Assembly: GCF_032854445.1 (NCBI RefSeq)
Contig: NC_088302.1
Coordinates: forward strand, 34,629,979-34,693,978
From: Liolophura sinensis
Taxonomy: Eukaryota > Mollusca > Polyplacophora > Chitonida > Chitonidae
Direction: 5' to 3'
DNA: 64,000 nt
In this document: positions 1 through 12,600 of the stretch, piece after piece
Numbering within the stretch: the stretch's first letter is position 1
Layout: each line of letters begins with the position of its first letter
The notes under the pieces: model-generated
What the model was told of the DNA's origin: nothing
What the model saw: only the letters and a program-made list of their open reading frames with translations
Database searches by the model: none
Program-made: the position numbers and the translations under genes

Positions 1-54
1 GCTCTCTGTTCAAAAGAGGGCTATCATTCCTTAGCTCGAAAAGATGCATTGAGC

Positions 55-1250
55 GGCCCGAACCTCCGCCTCAGCCCTGACGTTTACGGTTTCACGTACT
101 CACTGGCATTGTGACGTCATGCTGTATACATAGCATCGTTGGCAAGCTGAATTGTTTACGTCATAAAAGAAGAGCTGTGACGGAGCCGGATGTGTGTTAG
201 GGGTTCAACTTTTCAAAGTAACCAGCGAAGTTTTTCTTTGACAAACTACAGTGGACATGTTAACTGCAAGATACCGCAGGCAACATTGGACAGGCGCTTG
301 AAGACGACAAACACTTTAGCAACACAGCAGTTTCCGTGTAGTCGCATGTCACTTAGCCTATATCATTTGAAAACTTCACTAAGGGAAATCGTGAGTTTTG
401 TTTCTTGGCCAAATCGTGAGTTTTGTTTCTTGGCCATACTTTTTGGGTGTCTAACATGAATCTATAGAAGGAAGTCCATTTAGTTCATCACCTTGAGTCA
501 AGCCCGCAACCTCCAGTATCATCTGATTGTCGAATTGATCCAATAGTCGGCGATCAATCTTCCTGGCAGCGAGATGCCTTTGCATGCGCTTCTAAACCAT
601 TGTCGAATTCTGCGGTATACGTTAATTACTTGAAAGCAGGCACGAACCTTCTATTTGAAAGTAACCTTCACGGTCGGAACTTGAGGTATCTAAAGCTACT
701 TATTTCACGGTTTACCTGGAAAATGAAGCAGGCACCAACAGGAATATTTTATACTTACGCCTAAAAAAGATGTACAGACCAAGATTAATATTCCAAATTC
801 TCAATGTTACATGTACGTACATGTATGCGTTGTATTAACTCGTAACCTGGGTGACTCCTGTGACAAAATGTGTGTGGTGTGAGAACAGTCAGCAATATGT
901 TTCGTGTCTGACTTCGGCTTAGTTTTGACATCTGGCTCCGAGATCATGAAGCGATATTAAACTTAATTCAAAATTTCAAATCACTTTAAAACTTCTGTTT
1001 TTTTTTTGTATATTGCAATATCGAACATTTGCTTAAAAACGTAAATTTCTGTGTTATTGTACAACAAATTTCAGCTAAAATGACGGATCGCTTCGTGATC
1101 CCGTGGCCCGCATCAATTCAGCGCTGACGTTCAGCTGCCAGGTTTTGCGTGGTTACCAACATTGTGACGTCATCTTGCGTATAGCTTCGTTGGCAGGGTA
1201 AACTGTTTATGTCAAAACAACCGAGGGACGCAGAATGGACCATTGATATG
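55..1250 (+). repeat. Diverged direct repeat pair with TGACGTCA, about 1.05 kb apart
   Basis: About 55-165 and 1105-1215 share a collinear series: GCTGACGTT or CCTGACGTT, then GGCATTGTGACGTCAT or AACATTGTGACGTCAT, TAGC(A/T)TCGTTGGCA and TGTTTA(C/T)GTCA. Both hold the cAMP-response-type site TGACGTCA. The rest of 1-1900 shows no recognised gene; open frames here are short and unsupported. Confidence 0.55.
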
Positions 1251-1439
1251 TGTGGTGTCAATAGCTGCGTTGCTTGGTTTATTACGTATTTTATTACCAT
1301 GAGGGCCAAAAATGCATGCAACCTTCCTTAGAATGTCATATCTTTCGGTTTGTTACACTGTGGGATGCGTTTCTGTCAGAAATATAATACGACTTTCCAG
1401 CAGAAAATGTTGGCCACACTGTAACAAGCCTTACATTCC

Positions 1440-1530
1440 AGGAATGAATAAATGAATGATTATGACTTAACGCCACATGGGCAATATTTCCACCATAGCG
1501 TGCAGAGAACAAGGTGAAATCACGAGGCGA
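1440..1530 (+). repeat. Fragment of an interspersed repeat (second copy at 52245-52330)
   Basis: AATGATTATGACTTAACGCC and GGGCAATATTTCCACCATAG recur at 52255-52310 as AATGACTATGGCATTACGCC and CGGCAATATTTCAGCCATAT. The text resembles the 3' part of abundant molluscan SINE-like repeats, distinct from the main family in this window. Confidence 0.6.
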
Positions 1531-1956
1531 TTAAGGTTTTCGATATGGTAGCGAGAACATAAAAAACGAAAGCCTGAAGGTAACAATTTTTACAAGACAG
1601 CAATTTCCACCAGTTATTTTAAGCAGATGCTAGTTCTTTGATATTTGATTAGGTTTTAAGTGGCATTTAACATTTTTTTTTTAAGTTTTACGATGACACT
1701 GTTTCTAGTAGCTGGCCGTTATCAGTCATAAACAAAATGTATTTGCTATGCTTTCTTATTGTACAGCCCTGTCGGAGACATGAAACATGGCATACCACCC
1801 TGTCACATTTTCGGAACAGTTCAATCTGCCTAACGAAACAAGATCTCTGAACATTATTTTAAATTAATGACTTCACGAAAATTTTTCACTTTTACGATTG
1901 GGGTCAGTTTTTTAAGTGAAGGGAGCCAGAGCTCTTGATAAAATACAGACCATTGG

Positions 1957-2910
1957 CAAATTACTGATGAACTTTACCATGTGTGATGTACAAATATGAA
2001 CACCAATGAACTTTACCATGTGTGATGTACAAATATGAACACCAATGAACTTTACCATGTGACAGTGTGATGTACAGATATGAACACCAATGAACTTTAC
2101 CATGTGTGACGTACAGATATGAAAACTAATGAACTTTACCATGTGTGATGTACAGATATGAACACTAATGAACTTTACCATGTGTGAGGTACAGATATGA
2201 ACACTAATGAACTTTACCATGTGTGAGGTACAGATATGAACACTAATGAACTTTGCCATGTGTGAGGTACAGATATGAACACCGATGAACTTTACCATGT
2301 GTGATGTACAGATATGAACACTAATGAACTTTACCATGTGTGAGGTACAGATATGAACACCAATGAACTTTACCATGTGTGATGTACAGATATGAACACT
2401 AATGAACTTTACCATGTGTGAGGTACAGATATGAACACTAATGAACTTTGCCATGTGTGAGGTACAGATATGAACACCGATGAACTTTACCATGTGTGAT
2501 GTACAGATATGAACACTAATGAACTTTACCATGTGTGAGGTACAGATATGAACACCAATGAACTTTGCCATGTGTGATGTACAGATATGAACACTAATGA
2601 ACTTTACCATGTGTGAGGTACAGATATGAACACTAATGAACTTTACCATGTGTGAGGTACAAATATGAACATCAATGAACTTTGCCATGTGTGAGGTACA
2701 GATATGAACACTAATGAACTTTACCATGTGTGACGTACAGACATGAACATCAATGAACTTTGCCATGTGTGAGGTACAGATATGAACACCAATGAACTTT
2801 ACCATGTGTGAGGTACAGATATGAACACCAATGAATTTTACCATGTGTGAGGTACAGATATGAACACCAATGAACTTTGCCATGTGTGAGGTACAGATAT
2901 GAACACCATA
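1957..2910. repeat. 39-bp minisatellite, about 24 copies
   Basis: The unit TGAACTTTACCATGTGTGAG plus GTACAGATATGAACACCAA repeats with few changes; one copy near 2055 has six extra bases. Because 39 is a multiple of three the minus strand stays open for over 300 codons, but the peptide is a plain 13-residue repeat with no splice or start context, so I do not call a gene. It lies downstream of the SKIC3 3' end. Confidence 0.95.
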
Positions 2911-3103
2911 TTAATGGAAGGCTGTGCAAATCATTAAACGAGTATCGCTGACTGCTAATTGTCTGAAAGGCCACACTAACAATGATAGCAGGGGAATCTA
3001 CAGATTCCACGTCTGAGGGTTTAGGTAATGAAAAACTGAAAGTAACCAACAGAGTATTGGATTAGAAATAATACCATGATATATGTACATCATCTGAACC
3101 ATT

Positions 3104-3109
3104 TTTATT
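3104..3109 (-). terminator. Candidate SKIC3 poly(A) signal
   Basis: The minus strand shows AATAAA here, about 530 bases after the SKIC3 stop codon. Another AATAAA lies at 3189-3194 (minus). Either could end the transcript. The region 3110-3636 would then be the 3' UTR; I see no other gene in it. Confidence 0.45.
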
Positions 3110-3636
3110 GTGACACACCACTTCATACAAGTAGTATTATAACAAACATCACCTAAAAATATGCTCCTTTCAGAATATTTTTGATGTCTTTATTATAAAC
3201 CTGTCTCACACGGGTTCAGAATTTTCTTATGAATTTCTTTCTCAAATTTTCAATGTCACAATGGTCCATCTCTTCCAAGCAATTTTAGCATTTTCATCAT
3301 CTTCTAAAATCACAACGTGTGAGGTGAGAAGTTTTAAGATGTTTTGACACCAGAGGTGGACTGAAACAAATCAGCCGTTATGCCGACTTAATATGGAGCT
3401 GCTGGAATTGGCAGAAGTTTTCTGGAAGCTCTTCCAGCTTCATTTTGGAAGGCTTTAAGAGCTTCCGGAAGCAGAAGAGCTTAAATCAAGTGGACAGAAG
3501 ATACATTCAGGAAGAAGATGAGGACAAATTGAGTCACCCTTGCATTTCAGCCAGGATCAATCTCAGCGATGAAAAAGATTCAAGAATCTATGTCCAATAA
3601 GAATGCATGCCCAATCCAAGACTGTGTTAAGCCATA

Positions 3637-6600
3637 TCAATCAGCTTCCCAGTAGTCCTTGGGTGGCTCGCTGCTGGTCTTGGAAACTTCCCTCTCTTTG
3701 TATGTGCTCTTGTACCAGTCCAGCACTGATGTATCTCCACAATCCTCAATGTCCTTCAAGAAATCCTGCAGGAAATAAAACGTAACAGTAAAATGATCTG
3801 CTTAATGTAATGAAGTAAAAGCTTCCAAGACACAGCTGAATGTACCTGTACATGTAAGTCAGCTCCAGGGTAAAGAAGAATTCTGATGAAATAAAGAGTC
3901 ATGTTCATGGTGTTTATATACAGAAGTTTAAATAATTTTTCTCATATTCCCACACTTAATTTAATCTTAGCATATATGACATAGACAATGTCGATCAGAG
4001 TCTTGCTGGCTATGATGCGAGTGCCAAGTGTGAGCCTCAGAGCTAGACTGCTCTTGCTTTTGATTGGTCAACATAAGAATCCAATTAGACTCAATTTTAA
4101 TTTTCTTTTATATAAATGCAGGTATTAGTAAAAATCATCTGCTTAGCTCAGACTACTGTGCAGTATGACACAGAACAGAAAATTTTCATGTGCAGGAATG
4201 AACACTTTTTTTTTTTTTTTTCTCAAAAAAGTCACTCACATCAAGTGATCCATACAACCACATTGGACCCCGAACAACTTATTAAAGAAAATTAAATTTA
4301 GTTTTAAATCACGTTGTCAGTTGTGTGACAAGAGGCCAGCACTAAAAAATGTTGTACATGTATTTAACACTGAGAAACAATATTTGTCTATGGAGATCAT
4401 CATGTGGCATTTCAATGAAATATATTCAGATGTGGGTGGTCTTTTCTGTCTCACCTGTAAGGCCTGTGGGTCCTTCTTTGTCTCCTTCAGAATCTGAATG
4501 ATGAGTTTTCTGGCAAGAGAGACAACATAAGCACCACAAGAATTATCCTTCCTGTTGTCTAGCAACTGCTGCAGATGGTGTTTACTCAACCTAAAAGGTA
4601 AAACAAACCAAAGCATCCTGAAAAATGTGTTTCACAGGCAGGTAAACCATACATATATATAAATGTAACAGGTAAAGAATAAAATAATGACAGTATTTCC
4701 TTAAAGATGACAATGTTGACTGGATTATGTGTTTGTTTATTTATTGGTGTTTAACACTCATTCATGTTTCACTTGTACATTGGTGAGCCAGTATTATGCC
4801 GGAAGGAACAGTCCTAGCAATTCCTCTTAGTGGGAGGAAAAAGGGCAGTACATGGGAGGAAAAGGGGCAGTACATGGGAGGAAAACAGGCAGTACATGGG
4901 AGGAAAACAGGCAGTACATGGGAGGAAAAAGGGCAGTACATGGGAGGAAAACAAGCAGTATATGGGAGGAAAAAGGGCAGTACATGGGAGGAAAAAGGGC
5001 AGTACATGGGAGGAAAAGGGGCAGTACACGGGAGGAAAAGGGGCAGTACACGGGAGGAAAACAGGCAGTACATGGGAGGAAAAAGGGCAATACATGGGAG
5101 GAAAAAGGGCAGTACATGGGAGGAAAACAGGCAGTACATGGGAGGAAAAAGGGCAGTACATGGGAGGAACCCCATGACCATCTGCGGGTTGCTGCCACAC
5201 ATTCCTACTGACAAGCGTACGATGTCACTGAAGAGAAAGCCAGCAAGCTGGACTTCAACTCACACAGACTGCATTGGTGAGAGGCAGTTCTCGGCCTCAG
5301 ATGGGTACATGTACATGCAATATGCCCTCAATGTGGCTGATGGGACAAAAACATGTAATATGCCCTCAATGTGGTTGAATGGATGAAAACATGCACATGT
5401 AATATGCCCTCAACGTGGCTGATGGGAGAAAAACAAGTACAAAAACACGAAGACTTCCACAAAGTAATGTCAATGTTCAAGACTTTTGAGGACAGCAATA
5501 ATTGTGATGTAATAAAGGCAAGAGTAATAGCCATAGCCCATAGATTTGGACTGCTCTGTTACTTGTGGAAGGAGTTCGGCGAGCCCCCATAAGAGCACGC
5601 TGCCTTACTGATTGTGGGCTGATCAGCTCCAATGAGAATAACTCTTATTAAGCTAAATAAGACAGTGAATTGAATTGACCAAAAGAAACATATTATGACA
5701 TACATGCAAGAATAATGGCAGCCATTAAAGGATAGCCATTTCTAATGACAGCTAACATGAAGTACCTGGGGTTGTCCTTCATAGCCAGTAATGCCTTCAT
5801 CAGTAGTACAGCTGAACAGTTAGGCTCCAGCTTCATCACCTCCTCTGTGCTCTCTTCAAACATAGTACGCCAGTTGTCCTGGGAGGGAGCATCCTCCTGT
5901 CAGCATATGAGAGAATTAGCACCATTATTACCTCTTCCAAAGCAGGTTATGTTATTGTCAGCATTTATTTGCCTATTCTGTTAGAATTTGTTATGCACAT
6001 ATCATAATGAATGTTTGTACACAGGCTGGACGACAATGGCCCAGTGAGGCTTTTAAGTGTTAGGACAGAAATGCACAGTATTTAATTAGCCATATGTCTG
6101 AACCAATTACCACTGAGGACGTTTGCACTATCAGAGCACCTTCTACATGCAGTTTTAATAGAAATTTCGTTCTCAAGCTTTTCTCTCATGAAAAAGCAAC
6201 TTGAACTCAATGTTTGAGCTCATTCTCTCTTAATAGGGATTTTCACATCAAAATGTGGTAATGAATTCTCACCTAATTCTACCACCAGTTGGCAAACCTG
6301 CAACTTACCGATTAGCCATATACACCCATTCCCATACCAATCTCCTTCACACAGCCCACCCCTTCCAACTTCCACTGTGAAACTAACCATCATGTGTTCA
6401 AAGGCCACCTGGGCCATTCTGATGAGGGGTAAGAACTTAGTCTGCCTGGGGGTTGTCCTGCTAGAGTCTGCTGACTGGAGACAGCTTCTGTACACCTCAC
6501 TTACAAGCGCTGAAACCTCAGGCTCCTGGGTACTCAGCACGGCCAGTAACTTCATGAACAATATGAACAAGGTAAATGAATAAACAATCCAATTAATCCA

Positions 6601-9600
6601 TTACTTTTAATAGTTTTAGTATTTATAATAACATCTATGGCAATTCATTTCTTACCAATTAACTCCAATTTAATGGATTTATTTTGTAATATATTAAATA
6701 CATGGGGCCACTCAAACTTTGAATTCTCCCTCAAATGATACCAACCCACATAGCTTTCAAACTTTTAATATTCAAAAACAACTGCCTCTTTCAAGACACT
6801 GAAGGTCTTTTATTTCAACAACTAAGACTAAAGATTGCCTACACGTACATGAAAATGTAAATTCAAATAAAAATCTGTTGTGATGAAGCAATGTTTTAAA
6901 AGGCACTGAAATCTGTCCCGGATAAATAGAACATTTCAGCAATACAGAGAGCATACATATTTCTCACCTGCCAAACAAATGTTGACACGGCATTCTGGGA
7001 AATGATCTGGGCCAGCTTGGTTCTCTCCCCTGACAAGAATGACTCAACAATTTCTTTCAGTAACTGAAGTCGGCCATTGTTTTCACTGCTGTGCATCTTA
7101 TCCAAAAAAAAAAAAATAATAATAACATTTGAAACTAATAATCTATAATTTAATTGGTGTATTTAAATTGTACTCAAGATTATCTCATTCCAAAAGTATC
7201 TTGAGACAAAACAGTGGAGGTGAAGACTAATGTGTGAATTGCAGAAGTTGATCTGTGTTAGTCAAGAGGTTGGCTTATCTCCAAAGACGAACAGTGTGAC
7301 CTGCTCTGAATGATCAGTCAACATCACAGCCAGGATGTGGATTTCTACCACACAGGTGTACAGATCAGGTGATGGATATTATATTGTCATCAGGTAGAAT
7401 AGTCAATAGTTCATGTTCACACCTACGTCAGAGATTAACAGTCTGGCTTCTTCTTACCTATTAGTCAACATCACAGCCAGGATGTGGATTTCTACCTCAC
7501 AGGTGTCCAGATTAGCTGATGGATATTGTAATGTCATCAGGTAGAATAGTCAATAGTTCATGTTCACACCTACCTCAGAGATTAACAGTCTGGCTTCCTC
7601 TGATCTATTAGTCCACATCACAGCCAGGATGTGGATTTCTACCTCACAGGTGTACATATCAGGTGATGGATATTATATTGTCATCAGGTAGAATAGTCAA
7701 CTGTTCATGTTCACACCTACGTCAGAGATGAACAGTCTGGCTTCTTCTTACCTATTAGTCAACATCACAGCCAGGATGTGGATTTCTACCTCACAGGTCT
7801 ACATATCAGGTGATGGATATTATATTGTCATCAGGTAGAACAGTCAATAGTTCATGTTCACACCTACCTCAGAGATTAACAGTCTGGCTTCCTTTGATTG
7901 ATTAGTCAACATCAGGGCCAGGATGTGGATTTCTACCTCACAGGTGTACAGATCAGGTGATGGATATTGTAATGTCATCAGGTAGAATAGTCAATAGTTC
8001 ATGTTCACACCTACCTCAGAGATGAACAGTCTGGCTTTCTTTGATTGATTAGTCAACATCAGGGCCAGGATGTGGATTTCTATCTCACAGGTGTACAGAT
8101 CAGGTGATGGATATTGTAATGTCATCAGGTAGAATAGTCAATAGTTCATGTTCACACCTACCTCAGAGATGAACAGTCTGGCTTCCTCTGACCTATTAGT
8201 CCACATCACAGCCAGGATGTGGATTTCTACAGGTGTACAGATCAGGTGACGGATATTATATTGTCATCAGGTAGAATAGTCATCAGTTCATGTTCACACC
8301 TACCTCAGAGATTAACAGTCTGGCTTCCTCTGACCTATTAGTCAACATCACAGCCAGGATGTGGATTTCTACCAGTCAGGTGTACAGATCAGGTGATGGA
8401 TATTATATTGTCATCAGGTAGAACTGTCAACAGTTCATGTTCACACCTACCTCAGAGATGAACAGTCTGGCTTCCTTTGATTGATTAGTCAACATCAGAG
8501 CCAGGGTGTGGATTTCTACCTCACAGGTGTACAGATCAGGTGATGGATATTATATTGTCATCAGGTAGAACTGTCAACAGTTCATGTTCACACCTACCTC
8601 AGAGATGAACAGTCTGGCTTCCTTTGATTGATTAGTCAACATCAGAGCCAGGGTGTGGATTTCTACCTCACAGGTGTACAGATCAGGTGATGGATATTAT
8701 ATTGTCATCAGGTAGAACTGTCAACAGTTCATGATCACACCTACCTCAGAGATGAACAGTCTGGCTTCCTTTGATTGATTAGTCAACATCAGAGCCAGGG
8801 TGTGGATTTCTACCTCACAGGTGTCCAGATTAGCTGATGGATATTGTAATGTCATCAGGTAGAATAGTCAATAGTTCATGTTCACACCTACCTCAGAGAT
8901 TAACAGTCTGGCTTCCTTTGATTGATTAGTCAACATCAGGGCCAGGATGTGGATTTCTACCTCACAGGTGTACATATCAGGTGATGGATATTATATTGTC
9001 ATCAGGTAGAATAGTCAATAGTTCATGTTCACACCTACGTCAGAGATGAACAGTCTGGCTTCTTCTTACCTATTAGTCAACATCACAGCCAGGATGTGGA
9101 TTTCTACCTCACAGGTCTACATATCAGGTGATGGATATTATATTGTCATCAGGTAGAACAGTCAACTGTTCATGTTCACACCTACCTCAGAGATTAACAG
9201 TCTGGCTTCCTTTGATTGATTAGTCAACATCAGGGCCAGGATGTGGATTTCTATCTCACAGGTGTACAGATCAGGTGATGGATATTGTAATGTCATCAGG
9301 TAGAATAGTCAATAGTTCATGTTCACACCTACCTCAGAGATGAACAGTCTGGCTTCCTTTGATTGATTAGTCAACATCAGGGCCAGGATGTGGATTTCTA
9401 TCTCACAGGTGTACAGATCAGGTGATGGATATTGTAATGTCATCAGGTAGAATAGTCAATAGTTCATGTTCACACCTACCTCAGAGATGAACAGTCTGGC
9501 TTCCTTTGATTGATTAGTCAACATCAGGGCCAGGATGTGGATTTCTATCTCACAGGTGTACAGATCAGGTGATGGATATTGTAATGTCATCAGGTAGAAT

Positions 9601-12600
9601 AGTCAATAGTTCATGTTCACACCTACCTCAGAGATGAACAGTCTGGCTTCCTCTGACCTATTAGTCCACATCACAGCCAGGATGTGGATTTCTACAGGTG
9701 TACAGATCAGGTGATGGATATTATATTGTCATCAGGTAGAATAGTCATCAGTTCATGTTCACACCTACCTCAGAGATGAACAGCCTGGCTTCCTTTGATT
9801 GATTAGTCAACATCAGAGCCAGGGTGTGGATTTCTACCTCACAGGTGTACAGATCAGGTGATGGATATTATATTGTCATCAGGTAGAATAGTCAACAGTT
9901 CATGTTCACACCTACCTCAGAGATGAACAGTCTGGCTTCCTTTGATTGATTAGTCAACATCAGAGCCAGGGTGTGGATTTCTACCTCACAGGTGTACAGA
10001 TCAGGTGATGGATATTATATTGTCATCAGGTAGAACTGTCAACAGTTCATGTTCACACCTACCTCAGAGATGAACAGTCTGGCTTCCTTTGATTGATTAG
10101 TCAACATCAGAGCCAGGGTGTGGATTTCTACCTCACAGGTGTACAGATCAGGTGATGGATATTATATTGTCATCAGGTAGAACTGTCAACAGTTCATGTT
10201 CACACCTACCTCAGAGATGAACAGTCTGGCTTCCTTTGATTGATTAGTCAACATCAGAGCCAGGGTGTGGATTTCTACCAGTCAGGTGTACAGATCAGGT
10301 GATGGATATTATATTGTCATCAGGTAGAACTGTCAACAGTTCATGTTCACACCTACCTCAGAGATGAACATTCTGGCTTCCTCTGACCTATTAGTCAAAA
10401 TCAGAGCCAGGATGTGGATTTCTACCTCACAGGTGTACAGATCAGGTGATGGATATTATATTGTCATCAGGTAGAACTGTCAACAGTTCATGTTCACACC
10501 TACCTCAGAGATGAACAGTCTGGCTTCTTCTTACCTATTAGTCAGCATCACAGCCAGGACATAGATTTCTACCAGTCAGGTGTACAGATCAGGTGATGGA
10601 TATTATATTGTCATCAGGTAGAATTGTCAACAGTTCATGTTCACACCTACCTCAGAGATGAACAGTCTGGCTTCCTCTGACCTATTAGTCAACATCAGGG
10701 CCAGGACGTGGATTTCTACCAGCCAGGTGTAAAGTCTCGGTGACAGATTTGCCGTACCTAAATCAAGAAATTGTAACAAATGAACAGGGCAGCGAGAACA
10801 ATCAATGACGCTCAGGGACGACAGACAGAGGTTAGGAAGGCTACACGTCTGACCCAGTTAGGCAGAACACCCCTCTCCTGGGCTGTTCCATTTTTGGTGG
10901 AGTTTATATAAGCGCAACAAATCCCTACTGTTGGCTGACTGATTACGTCTGTTATCGAAGACTGCTGATGTGAGCAACAAGATAGGAGGCTGATCAGGGC
11001 TGAACTGCTCATGTGCTGCTAGACAGGAGCAGCAATGTATGTAAGCCGGTCAGTTTAAACACATCCCGGAAGGCCACAAGGTCTATCGCCAAAAGGTTGC
11101 AAGCCGTGACAAGGGACAGCGTCCAAAACCGGACCTACGAAGCACACCGGGGCCGGTGTAGGTACACAGAGCGTGTTCACCGGAGGGTTTGTTCCGTACT
11201 CCATCTAGCTCTCATAGTTATTTGGATGTCTGTGTTATCACTGACAGAGGTTTACCACCAGCTATTAATTGTGAATGACTGCTCAGAAGTAAAATCGTCA
11301 TACATTTGGTGGCAGTGGTGGGATCTGCCTGATAATGTACGGAACATCCTGCAGCAGGAATGGCAGAGGGAAGGGACCAGATGAATGGCATAGGTGGATA
11401 CTTCGAGACGAGTGGGATGTTGCCTAGTATTGGCAGGATGCCTGATGACGGAGAATTTCACACTGACCTTAGCTGGAATAGCCGAGACGGTGTAGATGAA
11501 GACGGCTGGGTGACACTGGATCACACATTAGGCAATTTCAGAGTGGCCACAGAGCAGCCTAAGGTTGCAGAGGGAGATCTATCAATGGTTCACGGCAGAT
11601 GGGATGAGTTCACCCCTCGTGGGCGGACCAGTAGACACATGACATTTGTCAAAGTATCCACTTTTGGCTACCGGTGTGTAACTGGACGGCTACCGGTGTG
11701 ACCCAGTTACACAGAACACCCCTCTCCTGGACTGTTGCACTTTTGATGGAGTGTATATAAGCGCAACAAAATCAACAGTAGAATCAAACATAGAACCCTT
11801 AACGAACATCCTATTACAGAAGGCCTGGAGGCATTCAGCCAATCTGACTCTAGTCAGGTCTACATGAAGTGGCTGTTACATATTAACTTTAAAAAAATGC
11901 CAACTACCAACCACCATTGACCTCACTGAATTCTTGTTTCCAAAATTTGAGATCATAAGTTGGGTTTTTTTTCTCTGTCATTATCACTTTAATTTCTGTA
12001 CTGAAACAAAGTTTGAAATCTCCAGCCAAATATGGGCCATCAGACACACGGGGAACAAATGTCAGTTGGAATGTGTGTTGGAAACCAAGTCGAGCAACTG
12101 GGAATCCATGACCATGATCTGGTTGCTGACAGACCTTTCCACATACGACCTGAGAGGGAGACTGTGTTTAATAGCTGAATAAACTCCCAGCAATCGTACT
12201 GTAGACAGGTTCCTGCATCACTGCGCTTTACTAGCTGGCATGCTAACCACTAGCCTGTGAAGCTACTGATTTATTGCCTGTGAAGCTGATTTATTGCTCA
12301 TGAGGCTACTGATTTATTGCCTGTGAGGTTATTGATTTATTGCCTGCGAGGCTACTGATTGACTGCTACTGATTTATTGCTTGTAAGACTAATTTATTGC
12401 CCTCAAGGCTACTCATTTATTGTCTGCGAGGCTACTGATTTATTGCCTGTGAGGTTACTGATTTATTGCCTGCGAGGCTACTGATTGACTGCTACTGATT
12501 TATTGCTTGTAAGACTAATTTATTGCCCTCAAGGCTACTCATTTATTGTCTGCGAGGCTACTGATTTATTGCCTGTGAGGTTACTGATTTATTGCCTGCG

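Noticed and set aside
190-459. 89-codon plus-strand open frame near the left edge
   Set aside because: No homology I recognise, no splice or Kozak support, and repeated text (GTGAGTTTTGTTTCTTGGCC) inside it.
1912-2883. Long minus-strand reading frame made of a 13-residue repeat
   Set aside because: It exists only because a 39-bp minisatellite has no stop in that frame; there is no start context, splice signal or domain.
4762-5386. Several overlapping open frames on both strands
   Set aside because: All are produced by the 22-bp minisatellite inside the SINE; opposite strands and all frames are equally open.
11013-11384. 123-codon plus-strand open frame
   Set aside because: It runs through the LTR-like repeat and the presumed primer-binding site, so it is unlikely to be coding.
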